In this document: positions 47,701 through 57,739 of the stretch, one piece after another | How the letters are laid out: every line of letters starts with the position of its first letter | Position numbering within the stretch: position 1 is the first letter of the stretch | Assembly: GCF_036711975.1 (NCBI RefSeq) | Contig: NW_027248940.1 | Location: forward strand, 1,798,001 to 1,862,000 | Origin: Onthophagus taurus | Lineage: Eukaryota > Arthropoda > Insecta > Coleoptera > Scarabaeidae | Reading direction: 5' to 3' | Length of the DNA: 64,000 bases | Made by a program: the position numbers and the translations under genes | Notes under the pieces: generated by a model | Told to the model about the DNA's origin: nothing | The model's database searches: none | What the model saw: the letters and a program-made list of their open reading frames with translations, nothing else

Positions 47701-48312
47701 GTTCGGACAAGTGTGAACTTTAATACAAAACAATTATTACTACGATTATTCCAAACATATCGGTGTTAGCTAATTATTCGAATATTGCAACTGAGCATAA
47801 TTAAGTGCAATTTAAAAATAATCTCGTTGAGACAAATTTTTTTAATCATAGTTAATTGAGCACCGTACTATTCACAGGGAAATAACATTTTTGTTATTAT
47901 AAAAAAATTTATTCATCAATATTATTTATAAAACAATTCTAATCAAATATTGTATAAATAATAATAATAATAATAAATGTCTTTATTGCACATACCATTG
48001 TATACAACAAAAGAAAAAATATATATAATAATAACAAAAATTGTATCTATAGTGTAGATATATTTTAAACTAGAATGTTTAAACAACAAGAGACCAAAAA
48101 ACTTAGTACCTAACACTACAAAAAAAGAAAAGAAAAAAAAATGGCATTGTGCAATAGGCGGGCTCCAGATAAAATCTGTTCAACCAACCTTATCACATAC
48201 ATAAACTTAATATTAATTATACTACACGCGTCCCACGACAACGACAATACAATTTCTTGAATAAACCTCCTCTCGTGCTCTGAACGTTAAAAAAATGCAT
48301 TCAATTGAATAA

Positions 48313-51263
48313 CTATGACAAGGCTGCACATTGCTCCAAAAATTTATCTTTATATAGTGTTTTTTTGAAATTAATGATATTTAGTTTTTTGATCATAGGC
48401 GGTCGCGTTCCATATGACTTATACATGTGACACGTAAAAGACCTGTGAAACAAAGAGGTTCTGTATTTTGGTGGATATATGCCATATTTTAATCTCGTTT
48501 GTAGATCATTGTTAGCCCTTTTAAAAGTAATCCTCTCATACAAGTATGTCGGTATATGTGTTGTGACGATTTTACGAAACAAAACCAAACTGTGCAACTC
48601 CCGGCGGATATCCATTCTGTGCCACCCAACACAAGTGAGACAGCACAAGAGAATCACATAACTGTTTTTTTAATTTTATCGAAAGAACGGATCGGTGAGG
48701 ATTAAGTTTTCTTAAACATGAATACGACCTTCTCATGTAAATATTAATTTGAGCTTTAAATCTGAAGGTGTTATCTATTGTTAAACCAATAGATACAACA
48801 TTGATTCTTGAACCATTTATATGAATATCAAGATCCAAGTTCAGCCCTGTGACCCCTCTCCCTCTCCCGAAACATACACACGCAGACTTATCAGGATTAA
48901 TCTTTAGTTTAAGAAACGTCGCAATATTAAATATAGTAGACAGGTCCTCATTAATACGTATCTGTGCTAGTTTCTTATCATTTTCATGAAAGGACAGATA
49001 ACACATATTGTACCCGACTACTAAACCGCGAAGTGTACAAAGAGAACAAGAGAGGCCCCAACACCGAACCATTCAAAACTCTAATTGTGTGAGACAAATC
49101 ATCACCGATCCTTACCCTTTGAGACCTATCGCAGAGGTAGTCACCCAACAAAGATACCGCCTCTGAACTCAACCCCAAATCATACAGAATCTCACCCAAA
49201 ACTGCATGATTAACGGTATCAAACGCTTTAGAAAAATCCAGGAAGACTACAGCAGTGTACAATAAATTGTCCGTGTTCGTAAGAATATCATCAGTTAGAC
49301 GCAACATTGCAGTTGTACAACTATAGCCACTTCGAAAGCCAGATTGCTCCTGAGGCAGCAAGCAATTACTCTCCACGTAACTCACCAACTGCTGCTTCAT
49401 AATTTTTTCAAGCACCTTAGATTACGTTGGAAGAATACTTATTGGTCTCAGATCTTTCAGTTGCTTGGGATCATCAACCTTTGCCAAAGGAATAACTATC
49501 CCTTGCTTCCAAAGCACAGGAAATTTACTCTCCGAAAGACAGCAATTGAGAAAATGAGTCAGATACGGCAAAATCAACGGACAACAGAGACGTATCATTC
49601 CTATGGAAATACCATCACACCCAACTGAAGCGGATGTGATAGAAGCCAGAATAGACCGCACCTCTACCTTATTTACATTTTTAAATACAAATTGATTTTG
49701 ACATGCATTATGCTTATAAAAATCCAAATTAACAGATGGCAAACTATCCACAAGCTCGTTTACACTATCTACAAAATAACTGTTAATACGGTCAGCATTC
49801 TGCATATGCGACGGTAAGGACGACGCCCTGCTATCCGTCATAATTCCAAGTCCTCTAACTTCATTCCATATCTGTTTAGAACTTCCTTGTTCTGTCAAAT
49901 AAGCAACATAAGCACGTTTTTCGTTCCTCACAGCTGCAGTAGTGTAGTTACGCAGAGATTTGTAATAATCCCAATCACCTCGACTGCGAGTCCTCCTGAA
50001 TTTCATCTTTGCGCGATCCCTCAAATTCATCAAGAGCTTTATATTATCTGTCAACCAAGGACTGCGTGGTTTAGTAAATCTGTAATTCCTCAGTGGAGCA
50101 TGAGCGTCAAACAAGGTATTTATGTTATCATTTAAAAACTCAAGTTTCCGATCAATATCATCCATATAAAACATAAAATTAAATGGTATGGACTGCAGAT
50201 CAAGCAAAAATCGTTCCTGACTAATACGACTCAACAAGCGCATGTTTCTATAAAGTGGAACACTCTCAGGAACATTCACATTCATCATACAGTACACCAT
50301 GTCATGATCGGAAACGTCACAGCCAATAACTCCACTACTCAGAATTAAAGACTCGTCAAAAGTAATAATTAGGTCTATTAAAGATATGCAGTTCCTCGCC
50401 GTCCTTGTAGGTGCATCAATGAGCTGAGTTCCACCCAATGAATCCATCAGAGACAAAAATTCAGTGGTATCACTTTTTTCGAAATTTAATAAGTTAATAT
50501 TAAAATCGCCACAACAAACAATTTTATCCGACATACTTAAATAATTTGTAATAGAATTTTCAAATTCATTGAGAAAATTTACGTAATTAAAGTTAGGCGG
50601 TTTATACACGCAACCCAAGGACAGTAGAATCTAACAGGACTGCTACATCCATTGTATTTTTGTAGTCCACTACGGATTGGTTGCCCGCACTCTACGTCAC
50701 ACTATTTGCCACGCCTGGTAACTGTCTGTGTTTTTAGAGGTTATATGATAGACATTAATACGTCTAAAAACATAAAACTTCAAAAATAATATGAATACGT
50801 CTAGGATATAACCTCTAAAAATACACAGTAAACGCAAAGACCATAACAACAGCTGGGCGTGGAAAATGGTGTGACGTAATTTGCGGGCAGGTTGTCACAA
50901 CAATGGATGTACCAGTCCTGTTAAATTCTACTGTCCTTGCACGCAACCAACAAAAAGATCTACACCACCGCAACAAACTTTTATCCATAGTTGCTCGATA
51001 CTAAACGACGTATCCATAACTACATATTGAAGGTCACTCCTAATATAAAAACAGACTCCCCCACCCCTAGTTTCACGATCCCCACGGACACAATGAAAAC
51101 CATTTATATTAATTACAGAATCTGGAATCTCATTATGTAACCAAGTTTCCGACAGAGCCAAGATATCTATATTATTGATCAAAATTAGATCTTTCACAAC
51201 AGCAACTTTCGGAAGCAACGATCTCACATTCAAATGCACAACCTTGACAAGCTTGTTTATCAT
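48313..51263 (-). pseudogene. LINE2 ORF2: endonuclease and reverse transcriptase, broken
   Basis: Endonuclease from 51263 (HLNVRSLLPK, NIDILALSETWLHN, GVCFYIRSDL) is interrupted by a MITE at 50616-50939 and resumes at 50618 (YKPPNFNYVNF, IVCCGDFNINLL, CDVSDHDMVYC). The linker and first RT block run to a single TAA at 49422 (LRPISILPT*SKVLEKI). The frame continues 49415-48984 (EQSGFRSGYSC, FLDFSKAFDTVNHAVL, GSVLGPLLFSLYT). At about 49000-49030 the expected YADD segment is missing, apparently deleted. The thumb and C-terminus follow at 49072-48313. Several lesions make it inactive. Confidence 0.85.
50616..50939. mobile_element. MITE in LINE2 with 9-bp target duplication
   Basis: 324 bp with inverted ends CAAGGACAGTAGAATCTAAC and GTTAAATTCTACTGTCCTTG. 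The flanking direct repeat CACGCAACC lies at 50607-50615 and 50940-50948. An inner pair of inverted segments (AGAGGTTATAT and ATATAACCTCT) folds the loop. A 9-bp duplication fits Mutator-like elements better than Tc1/mariner; no coding capacity. Confidence 0.8.
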
Positions 51264-51562
51264 TTTAACAAATATAATTGCAATTACAGCATCATATCAA
51301 ATCAATCAGTATTATAATTTATAACCTAAGTAAGTGTGAGATAAACAAAAAGTAAAAAATAAATTAAGTAAATCGCAAGAGAAATAGAAAAAAGCAAAAA
51401 GAAAGAAAAAAACAATTAAATGAAAATTTTGCGTTATTAAATTAACGTTATTTAAATTAACTTTTTCTTATATAAATCAAGAAATACCCAAGCAAGCGCC
51501 GCTTATCTTAAATCTCAACGATTCGATTTCAATCCGCGAATGTAAACGTAATATACTTAGCC

Positions 51563-52309
51563 TCATTTATTTTGACTTCTCTGCTGTCTGGTCACCCTCT
51601 TACTCGATGGCGCAACGTCCTTGATGGCTAACTGAGCACCCTTAAGTGACTCCAGCTCGTCTCCGTGAAGTATAACACGATTTTTCCCATCTGGACACTT
51701 TATAATTATCCGGCCGTCTGAAGTCCATACATTAGCCTTTCCGAAAGTAATACCTGCCTCCTTGAAAACATCCAGGCGTCGCTTTGATAGGGACTCGGTA
51801 ATGAGAATGTTACTACCTTTAAAATTTTTTTTGTGTCTCCATACCAACGCTCTATCCCGGTAAGAAAGAAACTTAATGATGATAGGTCGGCTCCTTGTCG
51901 ATCCCTTGTTAAAACAACCCAGCCTATGACATCTATCGATGATGGACATCGTTGGAATCCAATCAGGAATCCTCAATTTCGAGAAAGTCTGCAGCACACT
52001 AACTTCTAAATCGTGATCAGATTCGTCGGTTTTCTCCGTGATCCCATGAAGCAACAAACAATTTCTTCGACTGTAGTTTTCCAAATTATCCACCAAAACT
52101 TGTGAAATTCTCTCCAAATTGGCATATATCTCCGTTTGAGAAGCACTGAAATCCCTTTTAATGGAATCAATAGTTACAACAGCTTCCGGAATAGCTCCGT
52201 CTTTGTAGGAAAACGTTTCACCTACTGCTGTTAGTCTAGAATTAAATTCTAACATCGATTTCCGGAACTCTTCCGCCAAAGAGGAAAATTCAACATTTTT
52301 CCCGGCCAT
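51563..52309 (-). CDS. LINE2 ORF1 protein, coiled-coil and RRM-like
   Basis: Open frame of 248 aa starting MAGKNVEFSSLAEEF. The N-terminal half is helical and suited to trimer formation (KRDFSASQTEIYANLERISQ). ENYSRRNCLLLHGITEK follows, then SIIDRCHRLG, RPIIIKFLSYRDRALVW, ILITESLSKRRLDVFK and a basic C-terminus (SSKRVTRQQRSQNK). This matches the ORF1 of LINE1 at 8431-8998. Predicted to bind LINE RNA. It is unbroken although ORF2 of the same copy is dead. Confidence 0.8.
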   Translation of the reverse strand: MAGKNVEFSSLAEEFRKSMLEFNSRLTAVGETFSYKDGAIPEAVVTIDSIKRDFSASQTEIYANLERISQVLVDNLENYSRRNCLLLHGITEKTDESDHDLEVSVLQTFSKLRIPDWIPTMSIIDRCHRLGCFNKGSTRSRPIIIKFLSYRDRALVWRHKKNFKGSNILITESLSKRRLDVFKEAGITFGKANVWTSDGRIIIKCPDGKNRVILHGDELESLKGAQLAIKDVAPSSKRVTRQQRSQNK

Positions 52310-52577
52310 TTAAGATTGTTGGTTTAAACGCCATAAACCAGTTGTAAGAAAAAACACAGACAACACGTGTTATCCCGGAACTCAGAGTTAAAGAGCAACT
52401 TCGACAAAAACTTGACTATTAGGTACCAACACCAATCACTGATTAACAGTCAAATTTACGTTAAAATCGGACGACTAATTCCCCGTGAAAACTACTATTT
52501 TGCGGAATGAAAAGAACACGTGCGCTCAACTCGACATCTCGATATGTTTGTGATAAAGTTCGATGATTATTAAAATA

Positions 52578-55360
52578 GAGTCGGATCAACAACCGTTGGA
52601 GGTGGAGGTAAAGGGGGTGGACGGCAGAAGGCGAGCGGAAATGGGGAGCACGTTCATCAGAACAGACTGGTCGGAAGAAGGGGTAGCATTCTACAGGGGA
52701 AACCTAGACACTTGGCAACAGAAGATGCAAGAGATCAATGGTTTGGAAGAACTTATCCAGGTAGTGCGGGAGGCAACACTGAAAAGGGATTGTATGATGG
52801 CGAGTGCAAGAAGACGAAGAGGGAGGCGAGAAGGAGGTTGAGACAGTGGAGACGGGGGAAGATAAGGGTGGAGGCCAGCAGAGGATACAGAGAGTTATGC
52901 AGTAGAAAGAAAACAGAACTGAGGGAGAAGGAAGCGGCAGAGATTAGAGGGATAACAAGGGAAGGGGAGGTCTGGAGGTATCTGAAAAAGAGAAAGAAGG
53001 GTAGGGAGAGGATAACCAGCGAAATACACATGACAGAATGGAAGAGTTACTTTATGGGATTATTGGGAGGGGTTGAAACGAGACTAACGGGTTTGGGAGG
53101 CTGTGAGGGAGATGGGGGAGAGAAGATAGCAGAAGAGGAGATGGAAACAATGCTTAGGGGATTGAAGAAGGGAAAGGCGCTAGGGGGAGATGGCATCCAG
53201 AACGAGGCATGGTTGGAAGCATCAAGGGTGGTGAGAGTGAAGTTGTTGGAGGGGATGAATAGCGTATGGAGAGGGGGGGGATTCCGGAGGGATGGAAAGT
53301 GGGGGTAATTTGCCGGATGGGCAGGCAGGCTTTCGAAAGGGAAGGGGAGCAATCGACAACGTGTACGTGTTGAAGCATCTGGCCGGAGCCTACAATATTC
53401 CAGGCCATACTGTAATGGTGGGGAGACTCGAATCTCAGGGTATGATTCTTCATCTCGGGGTACCGCTCAGTCGTGTTTTAACTGTCGAGCTGAGAAGTGG
53501 TCGGAGCGTCCTCACAGTTTTAAACGTTAGATATTTTCAGGGATTTTTCTGTAGGTTTTCTGCGTCTTATTTAATTTTTCATTTTTGTTTTTCATCAGAT
53601 TTTCCTCTTTTTATAAAGAAGATTGTGTTTTTAGTTAATATTTTCTCAGAGTTAAGCTTAGACTAGAAAATAAAGTTACATCGGTTCTGTGCAATATATT
53701 TTTAAATAATTATACAAAAATCATAAATAATAATAATTTTGCAGAAAATAGTAGGAAAGTAAGAAAATTTAATGCCACATAAAAACAAATATTTTTTTCT
53801 ATCCACGTAGAACGATGAACGTCTTCTTAAAACGGCTACACTGCTATAGTCCGTCTTTGTCATCGTAGTTTATACCCCGAACCCCCACCATCACAGTACG
53901 GCCTGGAATATCGTAGGCTCCGATCTGGCAGATAGAGAGCTGGATAAGAAGGGAGGGAAATTGTACGCCCTGTTTATAGATTTGAAGGCGGCTTTTGATA
54001 AGGTGGATAGAGGAAAGTTGTGAGAGGAGATGGGGAGGAGGGGGATCACGGAACACCTAATTGCGAGAGTGAAGGAAATATACATGGAGACTATGGCTAG
54101 GATAAAAGTGGGAGATAAGCTGAGCGACGTGTTTTGGACGACGAAGGGACTGAGGCAGGGATGTCCGCTGAGCCCAAATCTGTTTGCACTGTATACGGCG
54201 GACCTGGAGGATAGATTGGGGAAGGGGCAAATGGGAGGGTTGGTGGTGGGAGGTAGAAAGGTGCATATGTTAGCATACGTGGATGACATCGTGGTCATGG
54301 CGAGAGAAGCGGCGGAGATGAAAGATATGATAAAGACATTGGAAAGATATTTTAGGAGGAAGGGGCTGGAAGTGAATGTGGGGAAGACAAGGATGATGAA
54401 GTTTTGTAAGGGTGGGAGAAAAAGAACAGAAAACTGGAGATGGGAGGGAAAAGAGATCGAGGAGGTTAGGGAGTATACTTACTTGGGGTATGTGTTCAGG
54501 GAGGGGTCGCATGTGATAGCTATGGCAAAAAAGGCGAATAAGGTGATGGGACAAGTATGGGGTTGGGGGAAGAGAGTTTTTGGAAGGAATGCGGCAGCGA
54601 GGAAGATTATGTTTGAAGGCCTGGTTAGCAGTGTGATGATGTATGGAGCAGAGGTATGGGGATGGAGAGAGCAGGCAATTCTGGAGGACGTGCAAGCTAG
54701 ATACTGGAGATGGGTGCTTGGGGTGGCGAGAGAAACACCGGGGTATATAGTGAGGGAAGAGGTAAAGGTGGATAAAGTCAGAGTGGAGGCGGCAGGAGAG
54801 CTGTGAAATATGAAGAAAGAATAGAAGGGAGGCCAAACTGCGGGATCTTGGGGGAGTGTTGGAGGGAAATTAAAGAGGGAAAGATCAGATATGGGAAAGG
54901 AGACAGAAACAACTATTATAGACGAGCGGGCTACTCGGTAACGGAGATAAATAGTAGACGAAGGGTGGGTAGGGAGATGTGGAGGGAGTTGAGAGATAGG
55001 GACCGAGATGTACAGAGACAGGAAAGAAGGACACAAATAAAAGAGGGGAGGTATAACGAAAGGTACAGGGACATAATTACGGAGCGGCTGCCTAGATACT
55101 TGTTATTGGAAGCAGATGAGGAAGGGCAGAAGTTGGTGGCTAGCTTCCGTTGTGGAAACGAGGAGAGAGCTAACAGATACTGGATGGCCGATGAGGAGAG
55201 GTGGTGTAGGCTATGCAGGGAGGAATGGGAAACGTTGGAACATATGTTGAATGGGTGCAGTGAGTTGAGGGAGGAGGACTTGGACCGAGGGCAGATCTTA
55301 GGAGAGGGGAAACGATGGATGAGAATGGTTGTGGGGGTGAGGAGACAAAGGGATGGATGA
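52578..55360 (+). pseudogene. LINE3 linker, reverse transcriptase and C-terminus, broken
   Basis: Pieces in order: ESDQQPLEVEVKGVDG and a basic linker (52563-53308), DGQAGFRKGRGAIDNVYVLK (53292-53380), interruption by a TIR element, KLYALFIDLKAAFDKVDRGKL with a stop near 54020, the main RT frame 54030-54806 (GLRQGCPLSPNLFALY), and the C-terminal part 54803-55360 with a knuckle (CRLCREEWETLEHMLNGC). The catalytic motif reads YVDD where the copy at 25.2 kb reads YADD. Inactive. Confidence 0.85.
53384..53922. mobile_element. Small TIR element nested in LINE3
   Basis: The ends CGGAGCCTACAATATTCCAG and, inverted, CGGAGCCTACGATATTCCAG extend as inverted repeats for about 40 bp. A 7-bp direct repeat ATCTGGC flanks it (53377-53383 and 53923-53929). 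It interrupts the RT frame. No coding capacity; the superfamily is uncertain. Confidence 0.75.
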
Positions 55361-55531
55361 GGGGAGGATTGGGCCGAGGGTATGGAAATGGAGGAAGAGG
55401 GTAGAGGGTGAAAATAATATACTAATGACATAGATTAGGATGTATTAAGGGGAAAATTGTAATTATCAAAAACAATATAATGCTTATTATTATTAATTAT
55501 TAAAATAACCTCAAAAATGTTGATTTATACA

Positions 55532-55690
55532 GGTTGGTTCAGTTTTTAACCAGAAAACTTTACTAGTATGTAGTACCTGCCAAATAACACAAGTTTTTTA
55601 TATAAACATAAGGTCGCAACTCTTTTGTTTTCGAGCTATGAGCGATCAAAATTGAACAAAAAATTTACATTTTACATTTTATTTTTTATT
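55532..55690. mobile_element. Remnant of TIR element (mirror of 13768-17482)
   Basis: TATACAGGTTGGTTCAGTTT... to the TTTACATTTTACATTTTATT region matches the 4370-5563 family. It is next to AAATAACCTCAAAAATGTTG, exactly as in reverse at 17447-17510 on the left arm, so it was present before the inverted duplication. Confidence 0.8.
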
Positions 55691-56039
55691 TTGTTAAAGA
55701 TAGAGAAACGGGTTTTGTATTAAATTAAAGATTAAAGTGTACTCTTTAAAAAGATATATCATACTATGTTACATTATGGTTGATTCCGCTCAAAAGATTC
55801 TTTTTCGAAAATGACTTAATTTTGATGAAATAGTTTCGAAGAAAAAAACGTCAACTTTAAAAATTCCGTGTGAGATGAGTTTTAAAGTTGGAAACACGAT
55901 TTTTATACCCAATTAAAGCTTACAATGTCCGATTGCTTCCCGATCAAAACAATTTTTTTCTAAATATTGTAATTTTTCAACGTAGTTTATAAACAATAAT
56001 ACTACTATTACATAATAATAACTTAATTGTTCTTTTTTA
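55691..56039. other. Spacer between TIR remnant and CYP-E
   Basis: AT-rich DNA without a recognised gene. Its first part, next to CYP-E (55985-56039), matches the 3' flank of CYP-D in reverse; the rest is deleted on the CYP-D side. Confidence 0.5.
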
Positions 56040-56215
56040 TGTCGTTTCTTTTGCGTATTCTAACTCGAACCTACTTTTCGATTGCAAAGTAACCTCCTCG
56101 GATAAACAAAGTTTATGGTGGACGTTCACAAATTCATAATTAAGAAACAACTTTGCCAGAGCTGAATTGTATTTTCCAATACAATTCCGAACACCATAAT
56201 TGAAAGGTGCGTAAC
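56040..56215 (-). pseudogene. P450 last-exon fragment (CYP-E)
   Basis: The minus strand matches CYP-D from the codons before RNCIGKYNSALAK to the C-terminus, including the same internal deletion after the haem-binding CIGK. It has additional one-base losses near 56090 and 56070 that shift the frame. Upstream it is cut off at 56215 by LINE4. It is the mirror partner of CYP-D in the inverted duplication. Confidence 0.88.
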
Positions 56216-57715
56216 TATTTATTTATTTTATTTTACTTCCGAAATTACAAGGTTGCCCCTAATTACAAATTTCAGAACTTAAGTCTATTAGTACATAATA
56301 TAACCAATAAAAACAAGCAAAACAACCAAGATCAAGCATAAATGTTAATTAACCCATCACAGAACGCGCGGAGGATATGTTGAACCAAAACTGTAAAAAA
56401 TGAACAGAATTACATCACAAATTACAGAATTCAATGACAAAAATCAAGTTTGGCTACTGGGTGGCTGCAGCACTTATCAAAGGTGTCAAATGTTGTTTAA
56501 ACGGTCTAAGACCAATGCCAAACAGAGGTATGAAGGAAGAAGCCGATAGTGTGTTGTACAGTGAAAGGATTCTAATAAGAGGAGAATTTCGTCTCAGTTC
56601 AGTTGAAAACCGAGGAATATAGAATGTTTAGCCTACCACAATATGCAGGCGCATAGAAACCAATATTTTCTAATATTAATGGAGCATTTATACTATTATT
56701 CAACATTTTCTGTAGAAAACACAGTGATATAATTTTTCTTCTGAGAAACAACCTGGTGATCTTAAATAATTTGCGTGCAAATTCGTACGATCTAAAACCA
56801 ATGAAAACACGGAATTTTTTGTAGCAGAGATACCTAATGAATTTATTTTGAATAGTTTCTATTAAATTAGAATAAAGAATTGACCTGGGATCCCATACTA
56901 TTACCGCATATTCCAGCTTAGATCGCACTAAAGAATTGTGCGATGTAAAAGTTTGAGAAACTGTATCCATTTCTAATGACAAATCCTAAGAGACGCAAAG
57001 CTGTGGCTTTAATATGTTCAGCAAAGCATAAACCAGGCGAAAACAACACACCCAAGTCTCTCTTTTTAACAACACACCTCAAATTCACATTATTTATTTT
57101 ATATACAAATTCTATCAGCCTCTTCCTCAATGTATACGTCATTGACTCACATTTAGACACATTAAAATGGAGCTTGTTGAGCCGACACCAATTAAATACG
57201 TTATCTAAATCAGACTGTAAGGACCGGCAGTCAGTTAAGTCATGTACAGTTGTGAATATCTTGAGATCGTCTGCAAAGAGTAAGCATCTGGTTGAGTTAA
57301 TTACTAGGGGCAAATCATTTATAAATAACAAAGGTCCCAGATTACTACCCTGCGGAACCTCTGAATCAATCCCCAACATATCTGATACTGCGTTTTTATA
57401 AGAGACGTAATAAAATCTGTTGGACAAATATGAAACAAAAAAAACTAAGAGTAAAACCCGTGTTGTGCCAGCTTGTGCAGAAGCGTATCATGATCCACCC
57501 TATCGAATGCTTTTGCAAAATCCGTGTAGATAACATCCACTTGAGCTCTAGCATCCAATGCTTTGGAAACGTAATCCGTAAAGATAGTTAAGTTGGTCTC
57601 CACAGAGCGACCAGGAATAAATCCATGCTGATTAACATTCAACGAAAGTTTTACTTGATTGAAAATCCTGCGATAAATCAATTCTTCGAAAAGTTTAGCA
57701 AAACAGGATGTAGCG
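56216..57715 (-). mobile_element. Non-LTR retrotransposon LINE4, 5'-truncated
   Basis: A minus-strand LINE with a TAAATAAAT-type tail at 56216-56235, cut at the 5' end near 57715. It inserted into CYP-E. It is a different family from LINE1-3: RT only, with NQHGFIPGRSVETN and FADD. No clear target duplication was recognised. Confidence 0.75.
56599..57681 (-). pseudogene. LINE4 reverse transcriptase, broken
   Basis: From 57681: LNVNQHGFIPGRSVETNLTI, TDFAKAFDRVDHDTLLHKL (palm). After a shift, 57427-56918 has VPQGSNLGPLLF, the catalytic LLFADDLKIF, and KCESMTYTLRK. A further shift leads to the C-terminal domain (56982-56599: SKLEYAVIVWDP, YEFARKLFKI). Frameshifts and lack of the endonuclease make it inactive. 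Confidence 0.8.
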
Positions 57716-57739
57716 CATCACGCACTCTTATTATTTTTA

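Larger units (their letters stand above)
47957..52560 (-). mobile_element. Non-LTR retrotransposon LINE2, near full length
   Basis: A minus-strand element with an AATAATAAT-type tail at 47957-47978 followed by AATGTCTTTATTGCACATA. ORF2 (48313-51263), ORF1 (51563-52309) and a 5' UTR reach to about 52560. It interrupts the upstream flank of CYP-C: the flank sequence ATTCTAATCAAATATTGTAT stops at 47956 and resumes at CGATGATTATTAAAAT (52561). About 20 bp of the host sequence are missing, so a deletion accompanied insertion or followed it. A 324-bp MITE splits ORF2. Confidence 0.85.
52578..55495 (+). mobile_element. Non-LTR retrotransposon LINE3, 5'-truncated
   Basis: A plus-strand LINE flanked by the 12-bp target duplication ATTATTAAAATA (52566-52577 and 55496-55507). 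It belongs to the purine-rich family of 13843-17435 and 24020-26426 and starts in the endonuclease-linker region. A 539-bp TIR element is nested at 53384-53922. It lies in the right arm of the inverted duplication, where the left arm has none. Confidence 0.9.

Noticed and set aside
47473-47733. Upstream in-frame ATG at 47733 as the start of CYP-C
   Set aside because: It lies upstream of the TATA box, and both paralogues start at the position equivalent to 47661.
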